Below are positions 7,012-7,707 of a DNA stretch of 7,707 nt, one piece after another. The notes under the pieces are model-generated. The model made no database searches. It saw only the letters and a program-made list of their open reading frames with translations, and was not told the origin of the DNA. The stretch spans positions 1-7,707 of the forward strand of contig JAISVP010000072.1 in assembly GCA_031271475.1 (NCBI GenBank), written 5' to 3'. Position 1 is the stretch's first letter; each line of letters opens with the position of its first letter. This DNA is from Oscillospiraceae bacterium (GTDB lineage Bacteria > Bacillota > Clostridia > Oscillospirales > Ruminococcaceae). The position numbers and the translations under genes are program-made.

Positions 7012-7073
7012 AATATTTGGAATCAAAGCGGCATCCGATGCCTCCCGTATGTTTGAAATACAAACCAAATATT
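7012..7073. other. Possible structured RNA: three-way junction
   Basis: Outer arms AATATTTG (7012-7019) and CAAATATT (7066-7073) can form an 8-bp stem. It encloses two perfect small hairpins: GGCAT/ATGCC with loop CCG (7030-7042) and GTTTG/CAAAC with loop AAATA (7051-7065). The second would stack directly on the outer stem. The stretch lies in the 636-bp gap between lon and the spoVT-like gene, upstream of the mapped lon promoter. I do not recognise an RNA family in it, and no promoter or direction can be assigned. Confidence 0.4.
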
Positions 7074-7115
7074 AGCTGTTTTGCGCAATTTATGTAAAAA
7101 TAACAAATATATTTC

Positions 7116-7146
7116 ATGCGGAACAGGAGCAGCGTCCTGACTGCAT
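7116..7146. other. Imperfect hairpin
   Basis: ATGC (7116-7119) pairs with GCAT (7143-7146), and CAGGA (7124-7128) pairs with TCCTG (7135-7139). A small internal loop separates the two stems, and the terminal loop has six bases. It is one of several inverted repeats packed into 7012-7183. Function is unknown. Confidence 0.35.
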
Positions 7147-7163
7147 CCAATAAACTTAATATA

Positions 7164-7193
7164 AATGCCGTTTTGAAGGCATTGGTGCTTTTT
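7164..7193 (+). terminator. Weak terminator-like hairpin
   Basis: AATGCC (7164-7169) and GGCATT (7178-7183) form a 6-bp stem, followed after five bases by a short T run (7189-7193). The stem is weak and the T-tract is displaced. If functional, it would stop rightward transcription entering the spoVT-like promoter region, but I see no rightward gene upstream that needs it. Confidence 0.25.
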
Positions 7194-7224
7194 AGAGATT
7201 TTTGAAATTTTATGTTAAAATCTG

Positions 7225-7253
7225 TTGACAATTATTGAGATACATGGTATAAT
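7225..7253 (+). promoter_or_regulatory. Full-consensus extended -10 sigma-A promoter for the spoVT-like gene
   Basis: TTGACA (7225-7230), a 17-bp spacer and TATAAT (7248-7253) all match consensus exactly, and TGG just before the -10 gives an extended -10. Transcription should start near 7260, leaving a leader of about 128 bases. A promoter this strong implies high vegetative transcription unless a repressor acts on it. Confidence 0.92.
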
Positions 7254-7261
7254 AGGGAAGT

Positions 7262-7294
7262 GGGATAATAACAGGACGTTATGCGCCCGTTTTT
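7262..7294 (+). promoter_or_regulatory. Leader hairpin at the 5' end of the spoVT-like mRNA
   Basis: GGG (7262-7264) with CCC (7286-7288) and ATAAC (7268-7272) with GTTAT (7278-7282) form a stem with a 3x3 internal loop and a five-base terminal loop, followed by a run of five T's (7290-7294). It sits at the very start of the predicted transcript. It could be a 5' stabiliser or a weak attenuator. A second small palindrome, GGCAATTTGCC, lies at 7311-7321. Confidence 0.4.
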
Positions 7295-7338
7295 CCCAAA
7301 CATATGAACAGGCAATTTGCCCAAAACCATTCGGGACG

Positions 7339-7352
7339 CGCCTGCTCGGGTT
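7339..7352 (+). repeat. 14-bp direct repeat, second copy
   Basis: CGCCTGCTCGGGTT is identical to 6882-6895. This copy lies in the untranslated leader of the spoVT-like gene, about 24 bases before its GGAGG site. It may be a remnant of the intergenic repeat family's tail, but the flanks do not align clearly. Confidence 0.45.
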
Positions 7353-7388
7353 AAAATTAATATATATATGTAAGTGGAGGAAAAAACA

Positions 7389-7707
7389 ATGAAGGCTACA
7401 GGAATTGTAAGAAAAATTGACGGCTTGGGAAGAGTCGTTATACCTAAGGAGATTCGCAAGACTATGCGGATATCGGACGGCGACCCGCTTGAAATTTACA
7501 CAAGCGATGAAGGTGAGGTTGTATTTAAAAAGTATTTGGAAATCGATGAGATGTTCACAGAAGCTGTTCATGTTGCTGAACAGATGAGCATTGCTGCGAG
7601 AATCGCTACGGAAGCTTGCGGTATTGACGCCATTGAAACATTGGTGCTCCATGAAGGAGACAAGGAAGAATTGGCAGATGCCATGAGAAAAATTGGGAAA
7701 AGCACTG
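7389..7707 (+). CDS. spoVT: SpoVT/AbrB-type transcriptional regulator (runs off right edge)
   Basis: The first 106 codons are present. Residues 1-48 are a swapped-hairpin AbrB DNA-binding domain, with the signature MKATGIVRKIDGLGRVVIPK, then EIRKTMRISDGDPLEIY and EVVFKKY; this is the form typical of SpoVT rather than AbrB. The family binds DNA as a dimer or tetramer and, as SpoVT, tunes forespore genes late in sporulation. From residue 49 the protein enters the place of the GAF-like SpoVT C-terminal domain (IDEMFTEAVHVAEQMS onward), but this part does not closely match SpoVT sequences I know. It may be a diverged SpoVT or a related transition-state regulator. The ATG at 7389 follows a GGAGG site (7376-7380) by eight bases. 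It is transcribed divergently from lon, from a consensus promoter 136 bp upstream. Family is secure; the exact orthology is less so. Confidence 0.85.
   Translation, partial: MKATGIVRKIDGLGRVVIPKEIRKTMRISDGDPLEIYTSDEGEVVFKKYLEIDEMFTEAVHVAEQMSIAARIATEACGIDAIETLVLHEGDKEELADAMRKIGKST

Larger units (their letters stand above)
6753..7388. other. 636-bp divergent intergenic region without a gene
   Basis: This gap holds the lon ribosome binding site (6761-6766), repeat copy 3, the 13-bp tandem repeats, both divergent promoters and several inverted repeats. About 255 bp between the two -35 boxes (6971-7224) is explained by no gene. The only sizeable frame there begins at a TTG inside the spoVT-like -35 region without a ribosome binding site and resembles nothing I know. 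The stretch is AT-rich and could hold a small RNA or regulator binding sites. Confidence 0.6.

Noticed and set aside
7012..7073. Hammerhead ribozyme or purine riboswitch, given the three-way junction
   Set aside because: The hammerhead core (CUGAUGA, GAAA) is absent, and the loops are too short and lack the conserved junction bases of purine riboswitches.
6980..7231. 83-codon minus-strand frame upstream of lon
   Set aside because: It begins with TTG inside the spoVT-like promoter, has no ribosome binding site, resembles no known family, and overlaps the inverted repeats.
7215..7652. 145-codon minus-strand frame opposite the spoVT-like gene
   Set aside because: It lies antisense to a clear SpoVT/AbrB coding region and its promoter, and has no family resemblance.

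Overview
The window looks like chromosomal DNA of a spore-forming Firmicute, most likely a member of the Clostridia. This rests on the protein types (a SpoVT/AbrB-type regulator, a Firmicute-style LonA, YsxC/EngB and SecA), the strong GGAGG-type ribosome binding sites and the near-consensus sigma-A promoters. I cannot name the genus.

Layout. Four genes read leftward on the minus strand: lon (4347-6752), the ribosome-assembly GTPase ysxC/engB (3491-4093), secA (714-3491), and the first 181 codons of a DUF1015-family gene that runs off the left edge (1-543). One gene reads rightward at the right edge, an AbrB/SpoVT-type transition-state or sporulation regulator (7389 to the window end). The lon and spoVT-like genes are divergent, and each has a recognisable sigma-A promoter in the 636-bp gap between them. 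The lon promoter (about 6942-6970) probably drives lon, engB and secA together. No convincing terminator separates these genes, and the engB stop overlaps the secA start as TGATG. The transcript would join protein quality control, 50S subunit maturation and Sec export. DUF1015 follows after 170 bp holding a 14-bp perfect inverted repeat and a weak promoter candidate.

The coding content is ordinary housekeeping; the interest lies between the genes. A family of about 70-100-bp intergenic repeats is present. Two copies, 66 of 69 bases identical, stand in direct tandem 101 bp apart between lon and engB. A diverged third copy (48 of 66 bases identical, no gaps) lies in opposite orientation in the lon leader. 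Each copy has a short hairpin followed by a conserved core (GGCAAAGCCGG, TCCG, ACGCAAAT). The copy nearest lon supplies the last four lon codons and its stop codon. The lon leader also holds three 13-bp tandem repeats. The stretch 6971-7224 has no credible gene but can fold into several hairpins, including a possible three-way junction at 7012-7073. I saw no tRNA, rRNA, CRISPR array, insertion sequence or transposase.
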